From Burkholderiales bacterium (GTDB lineage Bacteria; Pseudomonadota; Gammaproteobacteria; Burkholderiales; Burkholderiaceae_E): a DNA stretch of 56,167 bases. Both the position numbers and the translations under genes were made by a program. Positions within the stretch are counted from its first letter, which is position 1; each line of letters begins with the position of its first letter. The notes beneath the pieces are model-generated. The model did not search any database. It saw only the letters and a program-made list of their open reading frames with translations, and was not told the DNA's origin. Positions 1-7,857 of this stretch are shown here, one piece after another. The stretch spans positions 1 to 56,167 of the forward strand of contig RPRK01000010.1 in assembly GCA_003818495.1 (NCBI GenBank), read 5' to 3'.

Positions 1-197
1 AGCAGGGTGCTCTTGCCCATGCCGTTGTGGCCGACGATGCCGATCGCCTCGCCTTCGCGCAGCGTGAGCGAGATGCCGTGCAGCACGGGCACGTGGCCGT
101 AGCCCGCGTGCAGACCGGACACCTCGAGCACCGCATCGCGGCGCGCGGCGTCTTCGGGGGCGGCCGCGGTCACGGGGAGGATCGGCCCGGCGTTCAT
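1..197 (-). CDS. Branched-chain amino acid/urea-type ABC transporter ATPase (LivF/UrtE class), N-terminal fragment
   Basis: Only the first 65 or so residues lie in the window; the gene runs off the left edge. The ATG is at 197 and overlaps the stop of the preceding ATPase gene as ATGA, so translation is probably coupled. After a short Ala/Pro-rich leader the protein reads LEVSGLHAGYGHVPVLHGIS and then GHNGMGKST, a Walker A motif in the form common to LivF/UrtE proteins. It should be the second cytoplasmic ATPase of the importer encoded by the genes to its right. The signature and Walker B motifs are outside the window. The class is clear; the substrate is not. Confidence 0.85.
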   Translation of the reverse strand, partial: MNAGPILPVTAAAPEDAARRDAVLEVSGLHAGYGHVPVLHGISLTLREGEAIGIVGHNGMGKSTL

Positions 198-919
198 GCG
201 GCTCGGCTCCCGATGTAGACCTCACGGACCTTGGCGTCCGAGAGCACGGCCTCGGCGGGTCCTTCGATGAGGATCGAACCCTGGTGGAAGACGGTGACGA
301 GGCTGTCGAGCATCCGGACGAAGTGCATGTCGTGATCCACGACGACGACCGCCGCCGTCTGGTTGATCCGGCGGATCGCGCCGACCAGCCGCTCGAGCTC
401 GGCGCCCGTCAGACCTGCGGCGGGTTCGTCGAGCAGCACCAGCCAGGGGCGCTGGGCGAGCACCATGCCGAGCTCGACCATCTGTCTCTGGCCGTGGCCG
501 AGCTCGCCGACGCTGCGGCGCGCGATCGGACCGAGCTCGAGTTCGCCCACGACTTCCTCGACCGCACCGTCGGCACCCGCCTTGCCGTGGATGCGGCGGG
601 CCGACAGCCACAGGTTCTCGAGGACGGTCAGCCCGTTCATCACCGAGGGCACCTGCGTCTTGATGCCGACGCCGAGCCGCACGATCCGATAGGGCCGCCA
701 ACCGGTGACGTCCTGACCCCGCACCAGCACGCGGCCGCCGTCGTGGCCCGGGTCGAGCTGGCCCGTCAGGCACTTGAAGAAGGTGCTCTTGCCGGCACCG
801 TTGGGGCCGATCAGGCAGCGCAGCTCGCGCTCCCGCAGCGTGAAGCTCACGTGGTTGACGGCGACCACCCCGCCGAACCGCATCGACAGGTCGCGGGTCT
901 CGACGACGGGTTCGCTCAC
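194..919 (-). CDS. ABC transporter ATPase, LivG/UrtD class
   Basis: A 241-residue cytoplasmic ATPase of the branched-chain amino acid/urea importer family. Walker A GPNGAGKST lies at residues 38-46, a degenerate signature LGHGQRQ near 140-146 (UrtD proteins also depart from LSGGQ here), and Walker B LVLLDEP near 160-166. The GTG start at 919 overlaps the permease stop as GTGA. An open frame in the same phase continues upstream to about 1942, but that part lies inside the permease gene and is not real protein. The gene is fourth in a receptor-permease-permease-ATPase-ATPase operon, the same order as urtABCDE. Confidence 0.9.
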   Translation of the reverse strand: MSEPVVETRDLSMRFGGVVAVNHVSFTLRERELRCLIGPNGAGKSTFFKCLTGQLDPGHDGGRVLVRGQDVTGWRPYRIVRLGVGIKTQVPSVMNGLTVLENLWLSARRIHGKAGADGAVEEVVGELELGPIARRSVGELGHGQRQMVELGMVLAQRPWLVLLDEPAAGLTGAELERLVGAIRRINQTAAVVVVDHDMHFVRMLDSLVTVFHQGSILIEGPAEAVLSDAKVREVYIGSRAA

Positions 920-1995
920 GACGCGCTCCCCGCGCCGTCGCCCGGGGTGGCGGGCACGGCGACCGTCCGACGCTTGCGACCGGAGGCCTGTCCGCGTCGG
1001 CTCGCCACCGATCGCTCGCGCCGGCTGCGCCAGCCGGCGACGGTCGGCACGATGCCCTTCGGGATCAGCAGGACGACGATCACCATGATGGCGCCGAGCA
1101 CCAGCGAATTGTCGATGAGCGTCTGCTGGCCGAGCATCAGCTTGAGCAGCGTCAGGGCCGCCGCGCCCATCATCGGGCCGATCAGCGTGCCGAGTCCGCC
1201 GGCGATCACCCAGACGATCATCTCGGCCGACATGCCGAGCGCGAACACCCCCGGCGTGACGATCTCGGCCCACATCGCGAAGAAGGCGCCCGACAGGCCG
1301 GCCATGCCGGCGCCGATGGTGAACACCGCGGTCTTGTGGGCAGGCACGTCGTAGCCGAGCAGCTCGACGCGCAGCTCGTTCTCGCGGATGCCCACCAGCG
1401 TGCGGCCGAACGCCGTCGACAGGATCCAGCGGCACAGCAGGTAGCACAGCGCCAGACAGACCGCGATCACGTAGTAGAACGGGACACCGAAGATCTGCGC
1501 GCTCGGGTCCCCGGGCACGTTGAGGATCTGGAAGCCCGGGATGCCGTTGAAGCCGCCGAGCCGGGCGTCGCCGATCTTGTAGGCGTCGCCCGCGGTCGCG
1601 TTCATGAACTTGAAGAGAATGAGGCTGACGACCAGCGTGATCACGCCCAGGTACACGTCGCCGATGCGCCCCCAGAACATCATCGCGCCGATCACCGCCG
1701 CCAGCAGCGCGGGGACCACGATCGACAGCAGCAGCGGCACCGTGCTCTCGCCGAAGTTCACCGCGGCGATCGCGTAGGTGTAGGCACCCAGGCCGAAGTA
1801 GGCCGCGTGTCCGAAGCTGAGGATGCCCGCATAGCCCCACATGAGCGCCAGCGACAGGCCGGCGAGCGCCGTGATCGCCATCAGGGACAGCGTGTGCGTG
1901 TCGTCGAACACCAGCGGCAGCACCGCCATCACGACGACCCACGCGATGAACCAGCCCCAGCGGATCCGCCCTGCGGACGGCGCGTCGTGGATCAT
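916..1995 (-). CDS. ABC transporter inner-membrane permease, LivM/UrtC class
   Basis: A 359-residue polytopic membrane protein with many hydrophobic helices and the family motif GLSLALMWGYAGILSFGHAA near residues 45-65, the LivM/UrtC hallmark. It ends in a basic, Arg/Ser/Ala-rich cytoplasmic tail of about 40 residues. The ATG at 1995 overlaps the stop of the upstream permease gene as ATGA, and its own TGA overlaps the next GTG, so the operon is tightly coupled. It should form the translocation pore with the neighbouring LivH/UrtB-type permease. No urease genes are in the window, so a urea assignment cannot be settled. Confidence 0.9.
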   Translation of the reverse strand: MIHDAPSAGRIRWGWFIAWVVVMAVLPLVFDDTHTLSLMAITALAGLSLALMWGYAGILSFGHAAYFGLGAYTYAIAAVNFGESTVPLLLSIVVPALLAAVIGAMMFWGRIGDVYLGVITLVVSLILFKFMNATAGDAYKIGDARLGGFNGIPGFQILNVPGDPSAQIFGVPFYYVIAVCLALCYLLCRWILSTAFGRTLVGIRENELRVELLGYDVPAHKTAVFTIGAGMAGLSGAFFAMWAEIVTPGVFALGMSAEMIVWVIAGGLGTLIGPMMGAAALTLLKLMLGQQTLIDNSLVLGAIMVIVVLLIPKGIVPTVAGWRSRRERSVASRRGQASGRKRRTVAVPATPGDGAGSAS

Positions 1996-2858
1996 GTCGA
2001 GTTCCGGAAGAACCGCCCGGTGATGCCCTGGGGCATGAGGCGCAGCAGCACGATGGCCAGCGCGAGCATCGCGATCTCGCCGATGACCGGCGTGGAGGCG
2101 AACGAGACGATCTGGTTGACCGCGCCGAACATCACCGCCGACGACAGCGTGCCCGACAGCACCGCCGCACCGCCGGTGATGACGGTGATGAAGGTCTTGG
2201 CGATGTAGGCGCCGCCCGAGGACGGCAGCAGCCCGGTCAGCGGCGCGAGCGCGCCGCCCGCCAGGCCCGCGAGTGCGGCACCGACCGCGAAGGTGGTCAT
2301 GTAGACCTTCTTCGGGTCGTAGCCCAGCGCCGACGCCACCTCGGGGTTCTGCATCGCGCCGCGCGCGATCAGCCCGAGGCGCGTGTGGCGCAGCACCACC
2401 CACATCCCGATCATCACCACCGCGGCCAGCGCGATGATGAACAGGTTGTAGCCGCCCATCTGGTAGGCGCCGAGCGTGTAGCCGGGGATCGGCGTCGGCA
2501 CGCCGACCGCCGAGCTGCCGAAGATGAGCGTGACGATGCCCACCAGCAGCAGCGACAGACCCCAGGTCGCGAGCATCGTGTCGATCATCCGTCCGTACAG
2601 GTGCCGGATGACCAGCCGCTCGATGATCAGGCCGATGAGCCCGACCACGATGGGCGCGATGATCAGCATCGCGACGTAGACGTTGATGCCCGCCTGCACG
2701 CAGGCGAGCGTCGTGTAGCCGCCGAGCATCACGAACTCGCCATGGGCGAGGTTGATGACGCGCATCATCCCGAACACGACCGCCAGCCCCGCGCTCGCGA
2801 GCGCGAGGAAGGCGATCATGTAGACGATCTCCAGGAAGACGACGCCGGCGTAGTCCAC
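1992..2858 (-). CDS. ABC transporter inner-membrane permease, LivH/UrtB class
   Basis: A 288-residue membrane protein with about eight hydrophobic segments. The N-terminal motif MRVINLAHGEFVMLGGY (about 32-48) is the LivH/UrtB signature. A loop with GLIARGAMQNPEVASALGYD (about 165-185) matches the ATPase-contacting loop of the family. The start lies 13 nt after the stop of the receptor gene, and the stop overlaps the next ATG. It is the first permease of a five-gene importer that also includes the receptor and two ATPases. Membrane role is certain from sequence; substrate is inferred only from the receptor family. Confidence 0.92.
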   Translation of the reverse strand: MDYAGVVFLEIVYMIAFLALASAGLAVVFGMMRVINLAHGEFVMLGGYTTLACVQAGINVYVAMLIIAPIVVGLIGLIIERLVIRHLYGRMIDTMLATWGLSLLLVGIVTLIFGSSAVGVPTPIPGYTLGAYQMGGYNLFIIALAAVVMIGMWVVLRHTRLGLIARGAMQNPEVASALGYDPKKVYMTTFAVGAALAGLAGGALAPLTGLLPSSGGAYIAKTFITVITGGAAVLSGTLSSAVMFGAVNQIVSFASTPVIGEIAMLALAIVLLRLMPQGITGRFFRNST

Positions 2859-2871
2859 GTCGCGCGCTCCG

Positions 2872-4095
2872 TCAGACCTTGACCTCGAACTGCTTGTTCT
2901 CGGCCGGGTTCTTGATCAGGTCGCAGGACTGCGCGGTGTCGGACGGCGGACGCTGCTTCGAGGTCTCGAGGATGGTCAGCTTCTGGCCCTTGACCTCCAT
3001 CAGATGGATGTCGAGCGACGCATGGTGCGTCTTCGGATCCATCGCGACGCGACCGGTCGGGCCGTCGATGGCCACGCCCGACTCGAGCGCCTTGAGCATC
3101 GCGTCACGTCCGAGCGAGCCCGACTTCTTGACGCCCTCGGCCCACAGCATGATGCCCTGGTACTGCGACACGGCGATCTCGTGGACGATCTTCGTGTCGC
3201 CGAAGCGCTTGGCCCACTTGGCGAGGAAGTCCTTGTTCGAGGCCGACTGCGCCTCCTGGCTGTAGTTCCCGGCGATCAGGATGCCGTCGCCCTCGGCCGG
3301 CGACAGCGCGAGGTGCTCGTTGCCGACACCGAAGGTGGTCGAGGCGAGCGGGATCTTCTTGTTCATGCCCGAGGACGCCCACTGCCGGTAGAACGACATG
3401 TGCGCGCCACCGACCAGCGCCGACACCACCCAATTCGGGCCCGCCTGCTGGATCTTGGCGATCGTCGAGCCGAAGTCGGACACGTCGAGCGGGAAGAAGC
3501 CGGTATCCGCCACCGAGCCGCCGCGCAGCTTCACGTAGTGCTGGAGCCACTTCGCGGTGATCTGGCCGTAGTTGTAGTCGGCCGCGAGGATGTAGACCTT
3601 CTTGCCCCACTTCTTCGTGGCATGGTCGACGATCGGCTCCACCGCCTGACCCGGCGTGGTGCCGGTGACGAAGCAGTTGCGGTCGCAGACGCCGCCCTCG
3701 TACAGCACGTTGTAGAAGTACATCGTGTTGCCGCGGCGGAACGTCTGACGGATCGCCTCGCGGGATGCCGAGGTGATGCCGCCGTGCACGACGTCGACCT
3801 TGTCGTCCCGCACCAGCTGCTGGGCGAACTTCGTGTAGAGCGCGATGTCCGACTGGGTGTCGTACTGGATCGCCTGCACCTTGCGGCCGAGCAGGCCGCC
3901 GGCGGCGTTGATCTCCTCGACCGCGAGGGTCGTGGCCATGACCATCGGCTTGCCGTAGATGTCGAGGTTGCCCGAGTTGTCGAGCACGGAGCCGAGCTTG
4001 ATCGGCCCGGTCTGGGACCGGACGATCGACGGGGCGCCTGCGATCAGGCCGGCTGAGCCGGTGGCGGCGATGAAGTTGCGACGCGAGATGGCCAT
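2872..4095 (-). CDS. Periplasmic substrate-binding protein, UrtA/AmiC-type (Peripla_BP_5)
   Basis: A 407-residue receptor of a Liv/Urt-type importer. The N-terminus carries a twin-arginine-like signal (SRRNFIAATGSAGLIAG), suggesting Tat export. The mature part reads PIKLGSVLDNSGNLDIYGKP, the usual start of this fold, and it contains the segment YNVLYEGGVCDRN, resembling the YEG segment of UrtA and AmiC. A GGGAG ribosome site lies just upstream of the ATG. It is the first gene of the operon that continues leftward through two permeases and two ATPases. Its family binds urea, short amides or branched-chain amino acids; which one here cannot be told. The downstream AmiC-like protein shares the LYEGG segment. 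Confidence 0.88.
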   Translation of the reverse strand: MAISRRNFIAATGSAGLIAGAPSIVRSQTGPIKLGSVLDNSGNLDIYGKPMVMATTLAVEEINAAGGLLGRKVQAIQYDTQSDIALYTKFAQQLVRDDKVDVVHGGITSASREAIRQTFRRGNTMYFYNVLYEGGVCDRNCFVTGTTPGQAVEPIVDHATKKWGKKVYILAADYNYGQITAKWLQHYVKLRGGSVADTGFFPLDVSDFGSTIAKIQQAGPNWVVSALVGGAHMSFYRQWASSGMNKKIPLASTTFGVGNEHLALSPAEGDGILIAGNYSQEAQSASNKDFLAKWAKRFGDTKIVHEIAVSQYQGIMLWAEGVKKSGSLGRDAMLKALESGVAIDGPTGRVAMDPKTHHASLDIHLMEVKGQKLTILETSKQRPPSDTAQSCDLIKNPAENKQFEVKV

Positions 4096-4182
4096 GCGGA
4101 TCTCCCGATGGAGAGGGGTGGGAACGACGAAGGGACGATGCGGCCGGGGACGGCCCGGCGCCGGACGGACGGGGTGGGCGCC

Positions 4183-5799
4183 TCAGCTCCCGCCGGCCCC
4201 GCCCCGCGGAGCGGGCGGCTGCGTCGCCGATCCGACCGCGGACGAGAAGTCCACGCCGATCTGATCGCCGATGCTCTTGAGGGCCGGCAGCTGCAGCGCC
4301 ATGCCGAGGATGCTGTCCATGACCTGGTTCACCGGCGGCTTGCCGCCGGCATCGATCGTGTTGCCGCCACCGCCACCGCCGCCGGTGGAGCCGCCGAAGC
4401 CGGTGATCTGGTGGATGCGGATGCTGTCGATCTTCTCGGCCGGCTTCATCATCTGCGACACGATCTCGGGCAGGCGATCCAGGCGGTACTGCTCGAGTTC
4501 GTGATGCATCAGGGCTTCGGAGCGCGAGTTCTTGGCGGCGATGACCGCGCGCGCGCCTTCCGACTCGGCGAGCAGCTTGAGCCGCTCCGCCTCCGCCAGG
4601 GTGCGGGTGGCCTCGGCCTCCGCCTTGGCCTTGCGGATCAGGACGGACGTCTCGGTGACGGCATTCGCCTCGGCGACTTCACCGGCCTCCACCACACGCT
4701 TCATGGCGATCTCGCGCGAGCGGTCCGCGACCGCGCGCTCGCGATCGGTCTGGACCTTCTCCTGCGCGAGGATCACCTCGATGCGGGCCAGTTCGGCGAG
4801 CGCCTGGGCCCGCGCCTCGTCGGCATGCTTGGCGGCCAGCGCGATGGCGCTGTCGGCCTTGCGCATCTCCGAACCGAGCTGCGCCTCGATCTCGAGGCGC
4901 CGCAGCTCCCGGCCCTTCTCGATCTCGGCGGCCCGGGTGTCTCGCTCGCGAGCGATGCGCGCCGCCTCCGAGGCGACCGTCGAGGCCTCGCGCGCACTCG
5001 CCGCCTCGGCATCGCTGGTGGCCCGCACCTTGTCGAGATCGAGCCGCTGCTTGATCTGCGCCTGCTCCTCCTCGCGCCCGAGCTCGAGCCGCTGCTTGGT
5101 GGCGGCGAGCTGCGTCTGGCGGACGGAGATATCGGCGTCCGCCTCGATCTCGGCCCGCTTCTTCTTGTTGACCGCGATGATCTCCGCGAGCCGGCGCATG
5201 CCCACCGCGTTGAAGGCGTTGTTCTCGTCGAGGGCGGCGAACGCGGCCTGATCCAGGCGCGTCAGGGACACCGAGTCGAGCTGCAGGCCTGCGTGGGAGA
5301 GGTTCTCGCCGAGCAGCGCGCCGACCTTGCGGACGAACTCGCCGCGCTTCTCGTGCAGCGAGTCCATCGTCTGCTCCGCGGCCACCGCCTGCACCGCATC
5401 GACGAACCGGCCCTCGAGCAGGTTGCGGATGCCGTCGGGGTTGAAGGCCCGCGCACCCAGCGCCTGGGCCGCCGTCGCGATGCCTTCGACGCTGGGCTGC
5501 ACGCGGACGTAGAACTCGAGTTCCGCGTCGACGCGCATCCGGTCTTCGGTGATCAGCGACTTCTCGCCGGTGCGGCGGACCTCGATGCGGATGGTCCGCA
5601 TGTTGATCTCGTCGACCTTGTGCAGGAACGGCAGCGACAGGCAGCCGCCCGAGATGACGATCCGCTGGCCGCCGAAACCGGTGCGGATCAGCGCGACGTC
5701 ACGGGAGGACTTCCGGTAGAAGCGGTTGAGGAAGACGACCGCGATCGCAATGACCACGATCGCGACGACGATGCCCAACAACCAAGCCAGCAGGACCAT
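4183..5799 (-). CDS. Flotillin-like SPFH-domain membrane protein
   Basis: 538 residues. A single hydrophobic helix at about 4-26 is followed by an SPFH/band-7 domain (about 30-200) and a long Ala/Glu/Arg-rich coiled coil (about 200-430), with a glycine-rich stretch near 470 and a Gly-rich C-terminus. This matches bacterial flotillins (FloT/YqiK), which oligomerise in the inner membrane and organise microdomains. A GGGCGAGGG ribosome site precedes the ATG. The gene has its own promoter (5835-5864) with a dyad immediately upstream, and it ends 87 bp before the ABC receptor gene on the same strand, so read-through into the importer operon is possible. No yqiJ-type (NfeD) partner is adjacent. Confidence 0.9.
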   Translation of the reverse strand: MVLLAWLLGIVVAIVVIAIAVVFLNRFYRKSSRDVALIRTGFGGQRIVISGGCLSLPFLHKVDEINMRTIRIEVRRTGEKSLITEDRMRVDAELEFYVRVQPSVEGIATAAQALGARAFNPDGIRNLLEGRFVDAVQAVAAEQTMDSLHEKRGEFVRKVGALLGENLSHAGLQLDSVSLTRLDQAAFAALDENNAFNAVGMRRLAEIIAVNKKKRAEIEADADISVRQTQLAATKQRLELGREEEQAQIKQRLDLDKVRATSDAEAASAREASTVASEAARIARERDTRAAEIEKGRELRRLEIEAQLGSEMRKADSAIALAAKHADEARAQALAELARIEVILAQEKVQTDRERAVADRSREIAMKRVVEAGEVAEANAVTETSVLIRKAKAEAEATRTLAEAERLKLLAESEGARAVIAAKNSRSEALMHHELEQYRLDRLPEIVSQMMKPAEKIDSIRIHQITGFGGSTGGGGGGGNTIDAGGKPPVNQVMDSILGMALQLPALKSIGDQIGVDFSSAVGSATQPPAPRGGAGGS

Positions 5800-5834
5800 G
5801 CACCCTCGCCCACGGTAGGAGGAACCACGGGTCG

Positions 5835-5864
5835 AGTATCGTCAGCCGATATTTTCCATGTCAA
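5835..5864 (-). promoter_or_regulatory. Sigma70-type promoter of the flotillin gene
   Basis: On the minus strand a perfect TTGACA (5859-5864) is followed after 18 bp by GATACT (5835-5840). Transcription would start near 5828, about 28 nt before the flotillin ATG. This AT-rich patch stands out in the GC-rich background. Confidence 0.65.
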
Positions 5865-5869
5865 GGATT

Positions 5870-5888
5870 TTGTTTTCCACGGAAACAA
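5870..5888. promoter_or_regulatory. Imperfect dyad just upstream of the flotillin -35 box
   Basis: TTGTTTTCC-AC-GGAAACAA: the arms are complementary apart from one extra T in the left arm. It ends five bases before the TTGACA of the flotillin promoter, a position typical of activator sites. The protein that binds it is unknown. Confidence 0.4.
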
Positions 5889-5960
5889 TCGACCTGCATC
5901 GATGCATGAAGTGGAGCGCCGATCGGCAGACCGGAGGGTCGACGGTCACGGCGGGGCGTC

Positions 5961-5999
5961 GCGGGACGTATTCGCGGGACGTATTCGCGGGACGTATTG
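5961..5999. repeat. Three tandem copies of a 13-bp unit
   Basis: The unit GCGGGACGTATTC is repeated three times without interruption (last base G in the third copy). It lies in the 242-bp spacer between the flotillin promoter and the 3' end of the marR gene. Nothing else in that spacer looks coding. Confidence 0.85.
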
Positions 6000-6041
6000 G
6001 CGGGCAGGCAGACGACGGCACGAAGGTGCCGGCGGGGAGTC

Positions 6042-6491
6042 TCAGGCGCCGGGGTGGCGCAGGAATTCCTCGAGCAGCCGGCGCAGCTCGCGGCCGCGCT
6101 CGTCGCCCAGACGGGTCTCGAGATCGTGTCGGGTCCGGCGAACGCGATGGCGCAGCAGCCGGTGCTTCTCGAGACCGATGTCGGAGATGTAGACCAGCAC
6201 GCGGCGCTGGTCGACGGGATCCTGGGCGCGCTGCACGAGCGCGCTGCCGACCATGCGATCGATCAGCTTCGAGAGGGCCGGCAGCTTCATCTCGACCTCG
6301 TCGGCCAGCACCGACATGGTCAGGCCGCGCCCATCGGCGAGTCGCTCGAGGACGCGCCACTGCTCGACCGGCAGGCCCTCGGGACCGAGGACCCGCTCCA
6401 GGTCGGCCGAGGCCCGGCGGCTCGCCTCTGACAGGAGAGCGGCCAGGGATGGTGCATCGTCCGCACCGGATCTGCGCCTGATCGAAGACAT
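6042..6491 (-). CDS. MarR-family transcriptional regulator
   Basis: 149 residues, the usual MarR length, with a winged-helix core: LPVEQWRVLERLADGRGLTMSVLADEV (helices), MKLPALSKLIDRMVGSALVQRA (recognition helix), then DQRRVLVYISDIG (wing). MarR proteins bind DNA as dimers and are usually released by small ligands. The ATG sits six bases downstream of a TAGAAT -10 box, so the mRNA may be leaderless; a perfect 14-bp palindrome lies between the promoter elements, a likely autoregulatory operator. The gene is divergent from the AmiC-like gene at 6681, which it may also control. Confidence 0.9.
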   Translation of the reverse strand: MSSIRRRSGADDAPSLAALLSEASRRASADLERVLGPEGLPVEQWRVLERLADGRGLTMSVLADEVEMKLPALSKLIDRMVGSALVQRAQDPVDQRRVLVYISDIGLEKHRLLRHRVRRTRHDLETRLGDERGRELRRLLEEFLRHPGA

Positions 6492-6526
6492 TCGCGCATT
6501 CTAGGGGCACGGCCGTGCCGAATCCA
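6492..6526 (-). promoter_or_regulatory. marR promoter with internal palindrome (candidate operator)
   Basis: On the minus strand TAGAAT (6498-6503) ends six bases before the marR ATG. The spacer contains the perfect palindrome GGCACGGCCGTGCC (6506-6519). The -35 region (TGGATT, 6521-6526) is weak. A dimer bound to the palindrome would block RNA polymerase, consistent with autorepression by the MarR protein. Confidence 0.5.
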
Positions 6527-6680
6527 GCGCCGGACGACACGCGGACAAGGTGGAACGCCGCGTGCTTGTAAGACCCCTGAACTGCTGCATCGCATCGTGA
6601 CGGCCGATCCCGGGTCGGTGAACATGTCATCCGACCGTCAGCATCGTGCGCGGCAGGCTTCGCAGGGATCGAGATTCCCC

Positions 6681-7847
6681 ATGATTCGTGACTCGACCGG
6701 CCCGATCGCCCCCACGGGCGTGACCCTACTGCCCGCACGGCGCAGACTCGGGCTGCGCACGGGCGGGCCGCATCGCCCCCTGCGGGATGCCGGACGGATC
6801 GGCGGGGGGCTCGATCCCGAGCCGTACCGGCTCGCACTGTGCGTGCCGACCTCGGGAACCGCCGGACTCTGGGGGGCGTCCAGCCTGGCCTGCGCGCGCC
6901 TCGCCGTCGAGCAGTGGAATCGGGAAGGCGGCGTGCGCGGTCGCGAAGTCCGGCTGCACCTGATCGATGCCAGCGACGAGTCGGACACGGTCGAGGACGA
7001 CCTCGGCGCGCTCGCGGCCACCACCGGCATCGATGCCATCGTCGGCATGCACACCAGCTCGGTCCGGGAGCGGATCACGACCGCGGGTGCGCTCGGGGTG
7101 CCGTTCGTCTACACGCCACTCTACGAGGGCGGCTCGCTTCCCGACGGAGTCCATGCGATCGGCGAGACCCCGGCGATGCAGCTGCTACCGCCACTCGACT
7201 GGATGATCGAGCGCTGGAACCTGTCGCGCTGGTTCCTGGCGGGAAACGACTACCTCTGGCCGCGGCGCACGCATGCCCTCGCCCGGCGCCGGCTCGTCGA
7301 GCGCGGCTGCTCGGTGGTGGGCAATGCCTTCGTGCCGCTGGGCCACTGCGACCATGACCGCCTCATCGATGCGATCCGTGCGAGCGGCGCGCAGGCCGTG
7401 CTGCTGTCGATGGTGGGGCAGGACGCGATCGACTTCGGCCGCGCGTTCCGGGACAGCGGACTCGCCGAGCGCATGCCGCGGCTGGGCTGCGCGATCGAGG
7501 AGAACGGCCTGCTGGCGATGGGCGCCGACTGCAGCGAGGGGCTGTTCGTCGCGTCCGGCTACTTCGCCGGACTGCCCACCGACCGCAACGGGGCCTTCCG
7601 AGAGCGCTACTGGACCCGTTTCGGCGAGCGGGCACCGGTGCTGAACGCACTCGGGCAGTCGACCTGGGAGGGGGTGACCTTTCTGCGGGGCCTGCTGGAC
7701 GGCAGCCGCCATCCCGACGGCAGCGTTCGCTACGACTCGGTGCGCGGCACGCGGTGGCGCTCGAACGAGCACAAGGCGACCCCCATCTACCTGGCGGCGG
7801 CCGAAGGGCTGGGGTTCGGCATCGTGCGCACGTTCTCGCCGACCTGA
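6681..7847 (+). CDS. AmiC-like ligand-binding protein without signal peptide
   Basis: 388 residues from the ATG at 6681, close to AmiC length; in-frame starts also exist at 6597 (GTG) and 6624, so the N-terminus is uncertain. From about residue 50 it has the periplasmic-binding-protein fold of the AmiC/UrtA group: YRLALCVPTSGTAGLWGASS, then FVYTPLYEGGS, matching the LYEGG segment of the receptor at 2872-4095. None of the possible N-termini has a hydrophobic export signal, so it is predicted to be cytoplasmic. In Pseudomonas, cytoplasmic AmiC is an amide sensor that restrains the antiterminator AmiR; no AmiR-like gene is visible here. It is divergent from a MarR regulator. A sensing role is inference. 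Confidence 0.75.
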   Translation: MIRDSTGPIAPTGVTLLPARRRLGLRTGGPHRPLRDAGRIGGGLDPEPYRLALCVPTSGTAGLWGASSLACARLAVEQWNREGGVRGREVRLHLIDASDESDTVEDDLGALAATTGIDAIVGMHTSSVRERITTAGALGVPFVYTPLYEGGSLPDGVHAIGETPAMQLLPPLDWMIERWNLSRWFLAGNDYLWPRRTHALARRRLVERGCSVVGNAFVPLGHCDHDRLIDAIRASGAQAVLLSMVGQDAIDFGRAFRDSGLAERMPRLGCAIEENGLLAMGADCSEGLFVASGYFAGLPTDRNGAFRERYWTRFGERAPVLNALGQSTWEGVTFLRGLLDGSRHPDGSVRYDSVRGTRWRSNEHKATPIYLAAAEGLGFGIVRTFSPT

Positions 7848-7857
7848 GCCGGCCGAA

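Noticed and set aside
1-4095. Calling the left importer a urea transporter outright (urtABCDE)
   Set aside because: Gene order and receptor family fit, but no urease or urea-linked genes are in the window and the AmiC/UrtA family binds several ligands, so only the class was given.
4108-6192. A 694-codon open frame on the + strand opposite the flotillin gene
   Set aside because: The minus strand encodes an unmistakable SPFH/coiled-coil protein; the + frame is low-complexity and crosses the flotillin promoter.
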